DNA of 64,000 nucleotides from Anthostomella pinea (lineage: Eukaryota; Ascomycota; Sordariomycetes; Xylariales; Xylariaceae), in NCBI GenBank assembly GCA_963556695.1, contig CAUWAG010000007.1, forward strand, positions 4,278,001 to 4,342,000, given 5' to 3'. Positions 35,369 to 46,067 of the stretch are shown here, in pieces. Under the pieces are notes generated by a model. That model was not told the origin of the DNA and did not search any database. It was given only the letters and a program-made list of their open reading frames with translations. The position numbers were made by a program, and so were the translations under genes. Within the stretch, counting starts at the first letter, position 1, and each line of letters opens with the position of its first letter.

Positions 35369-35832
35369 TGACTCGCAGTCAGTCTGCCTATGCCCAGTAG
35401 GCAACACGGCACGGCAACCACGATCCGTGTGTGGCATACCAAATCGGCTGACACATGTGGGTTGTACGTATCGCACAGATTCTTGAACGTCGTGCGATTG
35501 TGTAACAGATGTTGTACATACATATACAGCGCAGACCGGTGGGCAAAGTATTTGACACATGTTGTACGTAGTTTTACAGTTTTGATTCAAAATCCAACCA
35601 GCCAGGTAATACCCAAAACACGACTTGTCCCGTTGTTTGCTTCCTCCCATGCCGACCATGGGACGCTCGACCCTAAAAGACTTATTATCATTACTCTCCT
35701 CGTAGAACCCCAATCCATGTCTCAAATTACGAGTCCTGTGGTATTAACCTCGACATTGGCATGGGGGATGCGGATAACCACCTCGACCCCGTCATATGTG
35801 GACTTGACATCGATCAAGATATCCTCAGGGAG

Positions 35833-38190
35833 TCATGAACCCTTTGGCGGCTTCGAAAATGTGGTAGGGATGCGGATCGTCAATTGTATGCCGTCATTCG
35901 TAGATTTGACATCCAGGAAGATGTCTGACGGGCTTCCCCCCGTGTGAGCATTTACGCTCGGCTTCGACTCCTGGGCAGGTTCGTCGCCCGGCTTCTTAGC
36001 GCCGGTTTGACCTGAATTCGCGAATGGTGGCAGCGCGCCGTTTGCTCCTGGCTTTTGATGGAACTGTCCGATGATGTTGCCCTCCGAGTCCAATATGTTG
36101 CCTTCGTGATCGACCTTCAGTCCGCCCAGCGCTTCACTCGGTATGTCCGCAGGTGGCGGCGGCTCTGTGAAGTTCTCGGACACGTAGCCAACAACGTCTC
36201 CATCATTCCCGTACACCTCACCGTCATCCGAGACCTTCTTCCCCACCATTGCTGGTAGGTCACCGGTCGCGTGCCCAAGAACTTTGCCCGACTCGTTTAC
36301 GATGTTTCCGACATCATCAACGGTGTGGCCGCCAAGCCCGCGGGCGAGGCGCGCAAGGTCGAGAGGAGGCTGTGAACCGATCGAGGCAACTTTTGGGATT
36401 TGGGGAATGGGCGTAATATTTGAAGAAGAATGTACCGACGGGTCCAGGATCTCTTCTGGTGGGTCCTGGGACTCGCCGTTCGGGAGATCGTCGAGATCAT
36501 CTGGACTGTACAGGTCATCCGTGCCCGGTAGGTCCTTGACGTCACCAAGGCTGTTCGTGCTGTTGCCCATTCCGGGCTTGGCAGCCTCGGCAGTGCCGTT
36601 CGCACCCTTATCGGAGCGTTGCAAGGGAATGTCGATGCGTCGTTGGATATGCGCGGGTTGACCCATGTTGTCTGCGCTTTGCGTAGCTCCTGAAGCGCCG
36701 TTGGGTGTGTTGGGTTTGGAACCCATTGCTGCTCCCTTGGCACTGTCGGAGGCTTTGGTGGCCTGTGAAGCTTGCCGTTTGCGCGGCTGCCAGTTCAATT
36801 TCTTCGGTGCGGCAACTTGCGCCTTTTCAGAGATACTGGAGGTATCAGGTTCGCCCACTTTGTTGGTCGGCGCAACGCCGGGTCCACTGCCATTCGCGTT
36901 GTTTGTGGCACCTTCAGCCTTCTTCGAGACATCGGACGCTTTGCCCTGGACTGCACTGGCAGCATCATTGTTGGCCTCGCTCGAGCTCGCCTTGTCCGAT
37001 TCTATACCATCTGATCCCTTCTGCTTTGCATCGGTAGCAGTGTCGCCAATGGCTTGCTTCGCCCTCTCGTTCGGCTCTGCGACTAGGTTGTCGTCGTTAG
37101 GCAATTCTTCCATTGGGTTGGGTGAGACATCGGTGAGGCCACCAGTAGTATTCTTGCCAGCCTGATCTGTGGTAGCTTTGGCCAAGTCGTTTGTAGAGTT
37201 TGCGCCCTCGCCAGCATCCTTTGAGGAGTCCTCTGAGGCATTTCCGAGTAGAGCTTGGATGAAGCTGTTCATCTCCGGATGCCTTTGGTCAGCCTGATCT
37301 GTGGCAGCTTTGGCCGAGTCGTTCGTAGAGTCTGCGCCATCGCCAGCACCCTTTGCACTGTCGCCAGCATCGTTTGCGCCCTCGTCAGCATCCTTGGAGG
37401 ACTCCTCTGAGGCGCTTTCGAGTAGAGCTTGGATAAAGCTGCTCATCTCCGAATGCCCTTGGTCCGAGAAGAACTTGGCCATCTCGGAGGGCGATGGCAG
37501 TTTTTCGGTTGAGTTGGACATCGACTCCATCAGATCATTGGCCGTGTCCTCGAGGGGGCCGTCGGCGTTTCCAGCCAAGCTCTTGAGAGAATCGGTCATA
37601 TTCTGCGATGATGATTCTTTGGCGTCCGAGCCGCCGTCTCTCTCGCCACCGGCAGCGCCAGTTGCAGCGTCACTCGGGTCCTTGGAGTTTTCCTTCGCGC
37701 GAGCAATCTTGTCCTTGAAGCTAGACGTGGTGCGTTGTAAAGTGTCCGAGGTGTTTCTAGACAGTGGGCCCCCGGTGTCGGTGCTTCGACTGGCCGTGTC
37801 GGTGGGGGTAAGGACGTCATGGTCGACCAAGCCGATGGGTGTATCGCCAGTGGTATCCGAGGCAGCGTAGTCATCGAGCTTGCCCGAAGGAGCTTCTGAG
37901 GCGTCGGTGAGAGGGGCCAAGGTTGTAGATTTGGCGACATCATCGAGGGCGGGTTTGCGTAACGAGCCTGTGGACTGCGACGCGACCGACCCGGACCGTG
38001 GAGCGTCAGGGGTACCCTTCTGTGCGGAGTTGGGCGCGGCCTGGCGCGTAGGCTGACCGAAGGAGCGCGTCGACTGTGCTGAAGTCGAAGTGCCCGATCG
38101 CGGCCGTCTCACTGGAGTCGGCGTCTTGGTCTTGATCGAGGGCTTGAAAAGCTTCCTCGGCGGCGTCTGCGGAGTGATCGAGTCGGCCAT
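35833..38190 (-). CDS. Second LEA-like/DUF3659 protein
   Basis: A single-exon, 785-residue protein from ATG 38190 (MADSITPQTPPRKLFKPS). An upstream in-frame ATG-like start would add 22 unlikely residues. The N-terminus is basic and Ser/Pro-rich, with RRPRSGTSTSAQSTRS. A long polar, Ser/Asp/Ala-rich middle follows, with a duplicated unit (EMSSFIQALLESASEESSKDADEG and EMNSFIQALLGNASEDSSKDAGEG; about 40 bp apart in phrase, 200 bp in period). The C-terminal ~180 residues hold two DUF3659-type units (GGHTVDDVGNIVNESGKVLG and GGLKVDHEGNILDSEGNIIG) and end LTIRIPTTFSKPPKGS. It shares family and neighbourhood with the giant protein at 28807-33340 and lies on the same strand. Function unknown; probably intrinsically disordered. 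Confidence 0.8.
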   Translation of the reverse strand: MADSITPQTPPRKLFKPSIKTKTPTPVRRPRSGTSTSAQSTRSFGQPTRQAAPNSAQKGTPDAPRSGSVASQSTGSLRKPALDDVAKSTTLAPLTDASEAPSGKLDDYAASDTTGDTPIGLVDHDVLTPTDTASRSTDTGGPLSRNTSDTLQRTTSSFKDKIARAKENSKDPSDAATGAAGGERDGGSDAKESSSQNMTDSLKSLAGNADGPLEDTANDLMESMSNSTEKLPSPSEMAKFFSDQGHSEMSSFIQALLESASEESSKDADEGANDAGDSAKGAGDGADSTNDSAKAATDQADQRHPEMNSFIQALLGNASEDSSKDAGEGANSTNDLAKATTDQAGKNTTGGLTDVSPNPMEELPNDDNLVAEPNERAKQAIGDTATDAKQKGSDGIESDKASSSEANNDAASAVQGKASDVSKKAEGATNNANGSGPGVAPTNKVGEPDTSSISEKAQVAAPKKLNWQPRKRQASQATKASDSAKGAAMGSKPNTPNGASGATQSADNMGQPAHIQRRIDIPLQRSDKGANGTAEAAKPGMGNSTNSLGDVKDLPGTDDLYSPDDLDDLPNGESQDPPEEILDPSVHSSSNITPIPQIPKVASIGSQPPLDLARLARGLGGHTVDDVGNIVNESGKVLGHATGDLPAMVGKKVSDDGEVYGNDGDVVGYVSENFTEPPPPADIPSEALGGLKVDHEGNILDSEGNIIGQFHQKPGANGALPPFANSGQTGAKKPGDEPAQESKPSVNAHTGGSPSDIFLDVKSTNDGIQLTIRIPTTFSKPPKGS

Positions 38191-39857
38191 GTTGGTTGAT
38201 GGAGGCGTGCAGCAAGAGGAAGGAGACAAGGTAGGCGGTAGGCTAGTGGCAGGCAATGCCAGGGTGAGGTGGCTGAGATGGCGAACAGGCCACGGGCAGA
38301 GTCAGACTGTGGACAAGAGAAGTGTTCATCAACGGGTTGACGGGGTCAAGACTCAAGTGACAATTGGGAGATGGGCAGAATCCTGTTTGAGTTTCATCGA
38401 TCCGAAATGCACGGGCAGGTATGACAGCTTGTCAGCTCCAGCTGGTAGGGGGTAACTACTTAATAACTTTAAACTACCCGGACCTGCGACACCAGACCTG
38501 ACCTGGGAAGATCATCGCGATGCAGCGGGTGCGACTGGAGTCTGGAAACCTTCCATTGCGTCATGGCCGTCCATTAGGCCTATTGGTTCTATTGGAGTGC
38601 TAATAGGTTAGTATCGTGTACAGTCTAGCCGTTCGGAGAAGCACTGGTGTTACACGGTACGGTATTGGGTAAGGTGCGGATGGATCGCGGCAAGGGGCTG
38701 TCATCTGTCTTTCATCATGTGTGCGTGTGCTACTACCCGAGAGCTGGTCCCATCGAAGGCATCGTCACCATCGTCACCACTGGAGTGTTCAGTCCGAAGT
38801 CGAGGCAGTCGTCCAGATCATCCCCAACAAGCAAACAACTTCAGTATCTCACGAGTCGTGTCAGAATCATACTGTAGGTATTTGTCGTGTGTAATAAGTT
38901 CTGTGTGGCACACACCACACGGATCCCGCCATAGCGGTGCCATCGGAGTTCTTCTTACACAAACTCTACTGGTGGAGTGCGCACACGACCCCGTCGTGTT
39001 TCTGTTTCGGACCTGCGGCAATCTCGTACGGCGTGCCATCTAAACTTATAATACTGTCCAAACCAGCAGCTTGCCGGCGGTTCCTGCAGGAGGCCTGCAG
39101 GAGGCCAGAAATTCTCACGGCCGGCAACTCCTGACCCAGGCGGCTATTACCAACACGTACATGGTGGTCATGCAGGTCTGGATGGAGTGGTGCCACTGCC
39201 GGTGAGTAGGTGTTCCGGGCCCCGGCACGGTGGACAAGCAAACACCACACGCACCTCCTCGTAGGTTTTAGAATTTTGTAGCCAAGTCGAGTCTGTTGAG
39301 AAGCGACTAATGCAAGGTACTACTAGTATGAACTGCATGCGTCAACAATCTGCCATCCGAGGCAAGCATCTCGATGCGCTGGTTGTAGTTACAGGACTGC
39401 GTAATAGTCGTACAGCAGGTGACATGATCCCCTCCGTTCTCAGGCAGCGCCCTCTGCGGATTACAAAGCAAGCTGGGTGAGGCACCCAGAAGCATTACGA
39501 GATGGAACGTCAAGTACGTAGAAGTGAACCGAGGGCGACAACCATCCCCCTTATTCCCAGAAGCATGCTCTAAACCGCCCAGTTCGCCCAGCCCGTACAC
39601 CTGCAACTGACATTGCGTAGCTGTGGACTCGTGCTGGTTCGCGACTGTGCCATCGCATGGGTTGGCGTTGGCGTTGGTGCTCACAAACCTGTGCTGTAAA
39701 TGCCAAAACGCCTGTCAGTTACATGTTTTCTGTTGTCTCTTTCTCTTGCGTCACGATGTGTCGCTTCCTAAGCCCTGGGCGCAAACACCAAACACGTCCA
39801 CAGGGAACCGGAAGTCCCAAACTGCGATGGCCGCTCATCCACTGAATAGCATCACCG
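38191..39857. other. Intergenic, about 1.7 kb
   Basis: No supported gene; promoter of the second LEA-like gene and 3' flank of the next minus-strand gene. Confidence 0.5.
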
Positions 39858-40881
39858 TTAAACCGGCAAAACCCTGATTGTAGACACATGCGCAACGAGA
39901 GGAGAGTGCTGGGGTGGGGAGAACAGGGGGTCGTATGAGATGGCACGTACAAGAGCGACAGTGTCAGATCACCGTGTATCCTCGCCTTCAGTGTCACCTC
40001 TACCTCGAGATTGAGATCGAGTCGCAGCTTCAATGAGTCGGACTGTTCCACGGACACATGTGTAAGTAGTTAGTCGCGAGGGTGTTGGAGAGGGAGACAC
40101 GAACCTTGCCACCGTCATCTTTCTTCTGAGGCTGTTGCATCTGCTGCTGCTGTTGCTGTTGTTGCATCTGCTGCTGCTGCTGCTGCTGCTGCTGTTGGTA
40201 CTGCTGCTGCTGCATCTGCTGTGGTTGGCGCTGCCGGCGCGGTGCCAACTGCTTGTCCTGCGCATCCTCCTGGACTTCCGAATCATACCAGTCTGGCTTG
40301 TTGCGGCGACGTCGGGGTCGCCTCGATCCCCTCTCGGATTCGGCGCGCACTGGTTTCGCCTGCTTCTCTTCCTTCGCCGGCTGCTCTTGTTTCTCCTCTT
40401 CCGCTGGCTTTTCTCTCCTTTCCTTCTTCGCTGGTTTATCTTGTTTGGCTTGCTTCTTGGGTGACGGAGAGCGTTGCTCGGCTTTCACCTGTTCGCTCCC
40501 CTCGTCTTTGGCGGGAGCTGAGTCGTCTTCTTCTTTCTTCACGTTCTTCTCGGCCTTGTTGTTGCCCTCTTTTTTGACGGGAGCTGAGTCTTCTTCTTTC
40601 TTCGCGTCCTTCCCGGCCGTGCTGTCGCCAGCTTTTTGGGTGGGAGCTGAGTCGTCATCTTTCTTCACGTCCTTCTTGGCCGGGCTGTTGCCCTCGTCTG
40701 GCTTGCCTTGTTCGGTTTTTTGTTGCCCATTCTCAGCCGGCGCATTGTCGTCTCGTTGCTCATCGCCGTCTTGGCCGTCTTCTTGGCCGCGGTTCTCTTG
40801 TTCCTGGCCGGCTTGTTGCGGCTGATCGTCGGTTTCTTCGCGCTGCTCCTCGGGCTTCTTGTTCTGCTCGTTGGACGACAT
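39858..40881 (-). CDS. Low-complexity protein with C-terminal alternating beta-motif (copy A)
   Basis: Exons 40881-40105, 40042-39951 and probably 39873-39858 give 294 residues. Exon 1 encodes a Lys/Glu/Gln-rich disordered protein (KKEEDSAPVKKEG-type repeats, then RGSRRPRRRRNKPDWYDSE and a long Gln run from CAG repeats). A phase-0 intron (GACTAAC branch, AACAG acceptor) joins KDDGGK to SDSLKLRLDLNLEVEV, TLKARIHGDLTLSLL. The last four residues (VLPV) depend on a 77-nt intron with GTACGT donor and are less certain. Hydrophobic and polar residues alternate strictly through this tail. It is nearly identical to the tail of the gene at 43080-43586. No known domain; function unknown. It is transcribed divergently from the LNWIY gene at 41603. 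Confidence 0.8.
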
Positions 40882-41602
40882 GATGTGAGACGTACGAGGT
40901 ACTAGTGCGATGGTCCGGCAATTCGCTATTCGGTAGCGAGTAACTGGCGATAATCCACACTGAGGCTAAGTGGCGCGCTCAAACGGTTTTATTGTCTGGG
41001 TCTCGAATTGCGCAGTCGCAATACTTGGTTTGGGGGAAGCTTTACACAGCCGACCAAGAGCTGGGCACCACGTGACGCCATTCTTCTGCCAGTTTCAACT
41101 TTCCAGTCGTTGATGGAGCGACGCCCCAATCAGGATCCATTGCCCCAGAGCCCCCTGCACCGAAACCCTGGTGTCCTTCAGCGCATGGGTGTCTCACCGT
41201 GTCCGAGCGGCCGAGATGGAGTCCTCCGTTGACTAGCCACGGTTCACGCCACATGAGGTCATGCCTTGTGTCGGGACTCAGCTTCTCGTCCAGATCGTCC
41301 CCTTATCCCAAACAAGGCCTGGACTCTTCCAGACATGGATGCTGCTGCTGCTGCTGCTGCTTGTGGCTGGTAGCCTGTAGGCAGCCTGCTCCTGTCAGTC
41401 GTACCCCTGGGGTTGAGAACCTGTTTTGACATGCACTCACACCACCCACACTTCGAAGAGGGCAGGATTTGTCGTCGCTTCCCCATACTGTACATACTGT
41501 ACATACTGTACATACGTGATACGTCTCTCTTTTCTCCCGAACATACGACCGACAGAACAGTGGAGTCTCCCTTGGTACCCTGCACTCAGACTCACCAGCC
41601 AC
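40882..41602. promoter_or_regulatory. Shared upstream region of a divergent gene pair
   Basis: 720 bp between the start codons of copy A (minus) and the LNWIY gene 1 (plus). It contains a (CTG)n run at 41340-41360 and three tandem copies of the 9-mer CATACTGTA at 41484-41510, about 95 bp before ATG 41603. A bidirectional promoter is an inference from layout. Confidence 0.5.
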
Positions 41603-42296
41603 ATGGCTCTCGCAAGTCTTGGCCTCCTTACGATTGGTGCGATACCCACTGTCATTGGGGTTGCTGAAGCCATCGACGCGCAGAAGAAGCAGAACGCGCA
41701 GGCCAAGGAGAGGATCAAGTTCAACCTCACGGCCAAGTTCTCGCACGACGGCGACTCACCGCCGCAGACTGCGTACGTGGTTTTCAAGGACAACAAGGTG
41801 AGTCGGTCGATGAACCGGCGGCGCTCTAGAGGCTCCAGTGCCCCGTCGTCGCGTAAACTAACCTCGCGATCAGCTTTATCTAGATCACCCAGCCTGCCCG
41901 GTGGCAGGCTACCGTTTCAACGGCTTCTACTTTGGCTACCCCAGTCCAGAGGAGCATCAAGGGCTCGTGGCACCGATAGCGGACGATCCGCCCATGCTCA
42001 ACTGGATCTACGCTGATAAGGACACGGGAGCTCTACACCATGGCTCGCGTAAGGAAACCATAGATCACGTTATCGGGCCCTGGAGCTGGACCGATGACGA
42101 GGAGTTCCTGATTCTCGAAGGCGAGCAGTACTTCGTGGCGGTCGAGGAAGAGGATGGCACGTGGTGTGTCTATTATGACAAGAACGGGGACCTGGACGAG
42201 GTTCTGGCACCGCGCGAGGTAGTTGATATCGAGCTACATCGTGAGCTGCAGCTGGGCGTGTCCAGCCGAATGACCAAGGATTCAGATGAGAAGTAG
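41603..42296 (+). CDS. LNWIY-family protein 1, membrane-anchored, unknown function
   Basis: Two exons, 41603-41797 and 41874-42296, across a 76-nt phase-0 intron (GTGAGT, CTAAC branch, TCAG) give 205 residues. An N-terminal hydrophobic segment (MALASLGLLTIGAIPTVIGVAEAID) looks like a membrane anchor or uncleaved signal. It is followed by AQKKQNAQAKERIKFNL. The intron falls exactly after KDNK and before LYL. The conserved core is GYRFNGFYFGYP, then ADDPPMLNWIYADKDT, GPWSWTDDEEFLILEGEQYF and WCVYYDKNGD. The paralogue at 49463-50691 shares the intron position and these blocks. I recognise this as a widespread fungal family without a known activity. It is the divergent partner of the copy A motif gene. 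Confidence 0.82.
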
Positions 42297-43079
42297 ATGT
42301 TATTTTCGGTAGCATAGGCGTTCTCGGCCCAGCAGGCGTTCAGGCGGTCACGGGAGCATCTTGAAGAGCAAAAAGCAACGGTATCTGTCTCACCAACAAT
42401 AGCAACCTTGAGTGGAGTTTGTGTTTTGCTGATGCAGATGCACGAAGGGCCCAGATACTTTAAACACGTGCCACCTGCACAGACTGGTACTGAACCTTTC
42501 AGCCCCTTCGTACAGCCACGACAAGCTTGAAGCCACCCCCAGCCAGCCACCCCGGACCAGCTGCCAGCCACACCACCATTTTCTGGTCAGGTCATCCCGT
42601 AACCCAAATGGAAAGCCAAAAAGGGCTGCCCGCATCCATGATCTTTCCACGAACCGGACATGCAAGTGATGGACAAATCAGCAAACCCAGGGACCCCCGG
42701 CTGTACTAGCAGTGCGTATGCCTTGCAGCCTTCCTGTCCAAGGCCCATACCTGGAAAATTCCAAGAATGGCAGTCGTCAATTCAGGATTTGGGGCGAGGA
42801 CAAAACCGGCCTCCAACATGCAAAGCCCCGGTGACGTAGTGCTCTCAAGCATGACATCCACCTCATCCGATATGGATGTGACATGTCCTGCCCAGAGACC
42901 GTCGCCCTCGGTCGTATTTTTGTCTAAATGCTTTGGCCCAACGGTTTCCCACTCTAACCCCCAATTCATCCCGCTAGGTTGATATACTCGAACGTCGTCT
43001 TCGTCGTACCGTTCTCTACTAGTTCTTTGCTAGCATCACCAACCTCGCAACTCGACCCACAAGACTAATCACATTCACC
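42297..43079. other. Intergenic, about 0.8 kb
   Basis: No supported gene; 3' flank of the LNWIY gene 1 and promoter of the copy B motif gene. Confidence 0.5.
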
Positions 43080-43586
43080 ATGTCTTCAACCAGTCCTTCC
43101 GGTGGCCAGGCGCAGGGCAAGAGCAAGAGTAGAGGTCCGAGCCGAGGCGGCCGCCGCAGTCGTCGCAACCAGTCGAAGGCCTCGGCTCCGCCGCCCATGC
43201 CCGAGACTGACCAGTACTCCGAGGACGAGAGCGTCGACGAGGAGTACGAGGCACCGCAGCCCCAGCGTCGCCGCCGCCAGCAAACACAGCAGAAGCCCCA
43301 GCAGCAACAGCAACAGGGCGGTGGTGGTCCCCTCGGCGGCCTGCCTCTGGGCGGTGGAGCCACCGACATGCTGCCCGTTGGCGACGTCGGCCAGACGGCC
43401 AACAACCTGACACAAGGTGCGACGGGCGCTTTGGGAGGCGTAACTGGCGGCGCCCTCGGCGGCGGCGGCGGTGGCGATGGTGGTGGCAAGAGCGATACAC
43501 TGAAGCTGAGGTTGGATCTCAACCTCGAGGTCGAGGTCACGCTCAAGGCGAGGATACACGGTGACCTAACGCTGGCATTGCTGTGA
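43080..43586 (+). CDS. Gly/Gln-rich protein with C-terminal alternating beta-motif (copy B)
   Basis: Single exon, 168 residues from ATG 43080. A basic N-terminus (GKSKSRGPSRGGRRSRRNQSK) leads to an acidic patch (DQYSEDESVDEEYE), an Arg/Gln stretch and a Gly/Leu-rich region (GGGGPLGGLPLGGG, then GGVTGGALGGGGGG). It ends GGGKSDTLKLRLDLNL, EVEVTLKARIHGDLTLALL and a stop. The tail is nearly the same as copy A at protein level, with mostly silent third-base changes at DNA level. The intron that copy A carries at GGK^SDS is absent here, so one copy has lost or gained it. No known domain; the three-part layout (basic, low-complexity, beta-like tail) matches copies A and C. Confidence 0.85.
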   Translation: MSSTSPSGGQAQGKSKSRGPSRGGRRSRRNQSKASAPPPMPETDQYSEDESVDEEYEAPQPQRRRRQQTQQKPQQQQQQGGGGPLGGLPLGGGATDMLPVGDVGQTANNLTQGATGALGGVTGGALGGGGGGDGGGKSDTLKLRLDLNLEVEVTLKARIHGDLTLALL

Positions 43587-45179
43587 GTGACACCTATTAC
43601 TGACACCTACACCCGATCCCCCCTCTACCCTGCTGCAACCTTTTTCCTCCCAAACACGGCCTTGCGATGGCTGTGTGTTCTAGAATCTCTCTGATTCTTT
43701 TCCTGGATCATAGCCAGTAGCCGATGTCTACATCTAACGCCCCATGCCCGTACGCTTTCCATATATCCAACCCGCTCTTGTTGTCAGTCGTTCTGATTGT
43801 TTTGAAGGGATGGCGCTTAGGCCTGACTTGCACCGTGTGCGTTTTTGCGTGGAGATGTTGCTATTTACTTTTTACCTGAGAGGTAAGCCCACCTCGTCTC
43901 GTTGTTCTACTCTCCCTTTTCCATGCGCCGCACCATGCTCCCCTTACGACCGTCTCGATTAGCAGATTGACTAATATTTTTAGGGGTTAAAGGACGAGTT
44001 GATATCCTCACTTACCACCTCATATTTACCATCGTTTCTCGGTGTGAGCAGGCGGGGCTGTGGTCGAGGGCGTTACCTGGCGTCGAACTTGATTTCTTCT
44101 ACCATGATGATGTCTGCGGATCACATATTGCTATCTAACCGATACAATAACCATGCAAACTCAGCATACCATTTCGTTGGATCCCTGTACCTATAGACGT
44201 TCATGAATTATAACGCTTATTAACTCGAACTGTGAAGTCAGATATGTCATTCATTGTGAAGAGCATGAGACATCAACGATACCTATCTCGACTCTCGCGG
44301 CGCGACTTCTATGTTCCAATATAACATGCATGTTATATTGACGTCAGTGACTCTGACATTTTGAGCCTACCTAGCTACAGTTGGTCGTGTGGGTGGTGTG
44401 GATGATGCTACCGGTGATGGGGGCATTTTAATAGTATAGGGGGGGATGTTATTGACATCGCAAGATGCGTATTGAACTCCATGAACGGACTCATCCATAA
44501 CGCATCGACCTTGTGGCACCTGTCACATGATCTATACCCAATACATTGACGACTATGGCCCAATTTGGGTACCGTCTGTGCCCGGACGCCGTCGGAGGAG
44601 TCGCAGTCCAAGCAGACGGTAGGATAGTCATAGCTTCCACTGCAATGGCGCCACTTGTTTTCTTCGCAGTTCGTTCACCACCTTGTGGGAGACAGATATC
44701 ACAAGCAGTAACTCAATCATCTATACCGTGGGTACTCCAAGTGGTTGGTTGGGCTGCATCCTTTGTTCTCGGGGATGGTGCGGCACGCAGCCAACAAACA
44801 ACATGCAACCAACCTCATGTTCCAGACACTTGCAATTATATCAGTCGAATCGCCTCAATCCATTGATGCATCAGCGCGTGCACACAGAGGGATATCACCC
44901 TTTCGGAACATGTGCCTCCTGCATCAGCAACTCGTCGCGCGGACTGCTTGACTCCAGGGCAACAGGAAGTAAACAAACCACACTCACGGATCGCAACCAG
45001 CACCACTACAACCCCAGTCGCCTCTAACATGCACACTTCCATTACTAGTACTAAACGACTTTGAACTTGAGCTTTCAGCCTTCCTTGCAAGTACCTACTT
45101 CCATGCCTACCAAATGCCGCCCTGTTGACCAGTTCTAGCGTCTACGCACACCGCTGTTCGATACACAACAACCGCCGGC
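43587..45179. other. Intergenic, about 1.6 kb
   Basis: No supported gene. It contains a perfect 24-bp palindrome (listed separately) in AT-rich sequence. Confidence 0.5.
44317..44340. repeat. Perfect 24-bp palindrome
   Basis: Half-site CAATATAACATG followed without spacer by its exact reverse complement. It lies in a non-coding AT-rich stretch. Confidence 0.95.
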
Positions 45180-45425
45180 ATGGACCCGACCATGAAATTC
45201 GGCAAGGACGCATACGCATCCACCGAGCTCCTAAACAAAGTCGCACTAAGCATAGTCGGTACGACGGCCCTCTGCTGGCTTGTTCTCGCCGCGTTCTTTT
45301 GGTACCAATTTTTCAAGCCGCTTAAGAAGGTGCGCGTCGAGATCGAGGAGGGCATCGAGCTGCGCGATCTTCGGAGAGGGCCGAGGTCGAAGCCGAGGGT
45401 GGCATCGTGGTGGCTGGAGCATTGA
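45180..45425 (+). CDS. Small single-pass membrane protein 1
   Basis: Single exon, 81 residues from ATG 45180. A short polar N-terminus (MDPTMKFGKDAYASTELLNK) precedes one strong hydrophobic helix (VALSIVGTTALCWLVLAAFFWYQFF) and a basic and acidic tail (KPLKKVRVEIEEGIELRDLRRG). The positive charges directly after the helix fit an N-out, C-in orientation. It has no known domain. It is the first of three consecutive plus-strand genes of similar layout (the others at 46068 and 47381). A real gene is plausible from its helix and charge pattern but rests on one short frame. Confidence 0.55.
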   Translation: MDPTMKFGKDAYASTELLNKVALSIVGTTALCWLVLAAFFWYQFFKPLKKVRVEIEEGIELRDLRRGPRSKPRVASWWLEH

Positions 45426-46067
45426 TGGGGAGATGCACGCGAGGACCTAGAGCAGTCGAGGGTCGAGGATTGGCACGGGAATGTCGTTTGGTATTGTGTG
45501 GCGGGCATGGCTCGTTCAGCACGACATTGACTTCTGGTTGAGAATCACCTGAACTGCATTGCTTGTCGAAATGAATCCGTTCTGTCGAGGTGGGTGGAAT
45601 ACAAGATACGTACCAACCAACATACATGTACGTACCATCTCGATTGTTGCAAAGAAGACTCGTTTGCTCGAGCTCCTCCAACAAACATCCTGTAACCGCG
45701 GTTTTCTTTATTCCCCTTTTTCATCAAGGCGCCAACACTATACCACCACCGCATCACCCACATTTAAGCCACGCTGGCTGGCCGACTGCTTGATGCACAC
45801 TTCCCTCTACATTTCCCATTGACTCAGGTGTAGCACAGCTCTTCTCAGTTGTCGTCTTTTCATATCAATACGAAAGTATCCCATTCAAACATACATTGCG
45901 CATCGTCCAGCACGCGTTCATTCCTGTTGCACTCCTGTCTGTCAACTAATCCTGCGAACTTTAGTCACCCATCCCCTGATGCTTCAAGGGACGGCTCCTC
46001 ACACGTCTTAATGACCAGACCCTAGCTCATCAAAACTCTGCAATACCATCAGCGCCTATAGGCAGCA
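45426..46067. other. Intergenic, about 0.64 kb
   Basis: No supported gene; flanks of two small membrane-protein genes. Confidence 0.5.

Larger units (their letters stand above)
33341..35832. other. Intergenic, about 2.5 kb
   Basis: Probably the promoter of the LEA-like gene, then non-coding sequence. Open frames such as the 295-residue one at 34697-33810 (minus) have no recognisable domain and an erratic composition. Two short repeats are listed separately. Confidence 0.45.

Noticed and set aside
35833..38256. Longer N-terminus for the second LEA-like protein
   Set aside because: The 22 extra residues are Pro/Ser/Cys-rich leader-like sequence; ATG 38190 gives the basic N-terminus expected.
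40135..40215. CAG/CTG run considered as a regulatory microsatellite
   Set aside because: It is coding and explains the polyglutamine stretch of the copy A motif protein.
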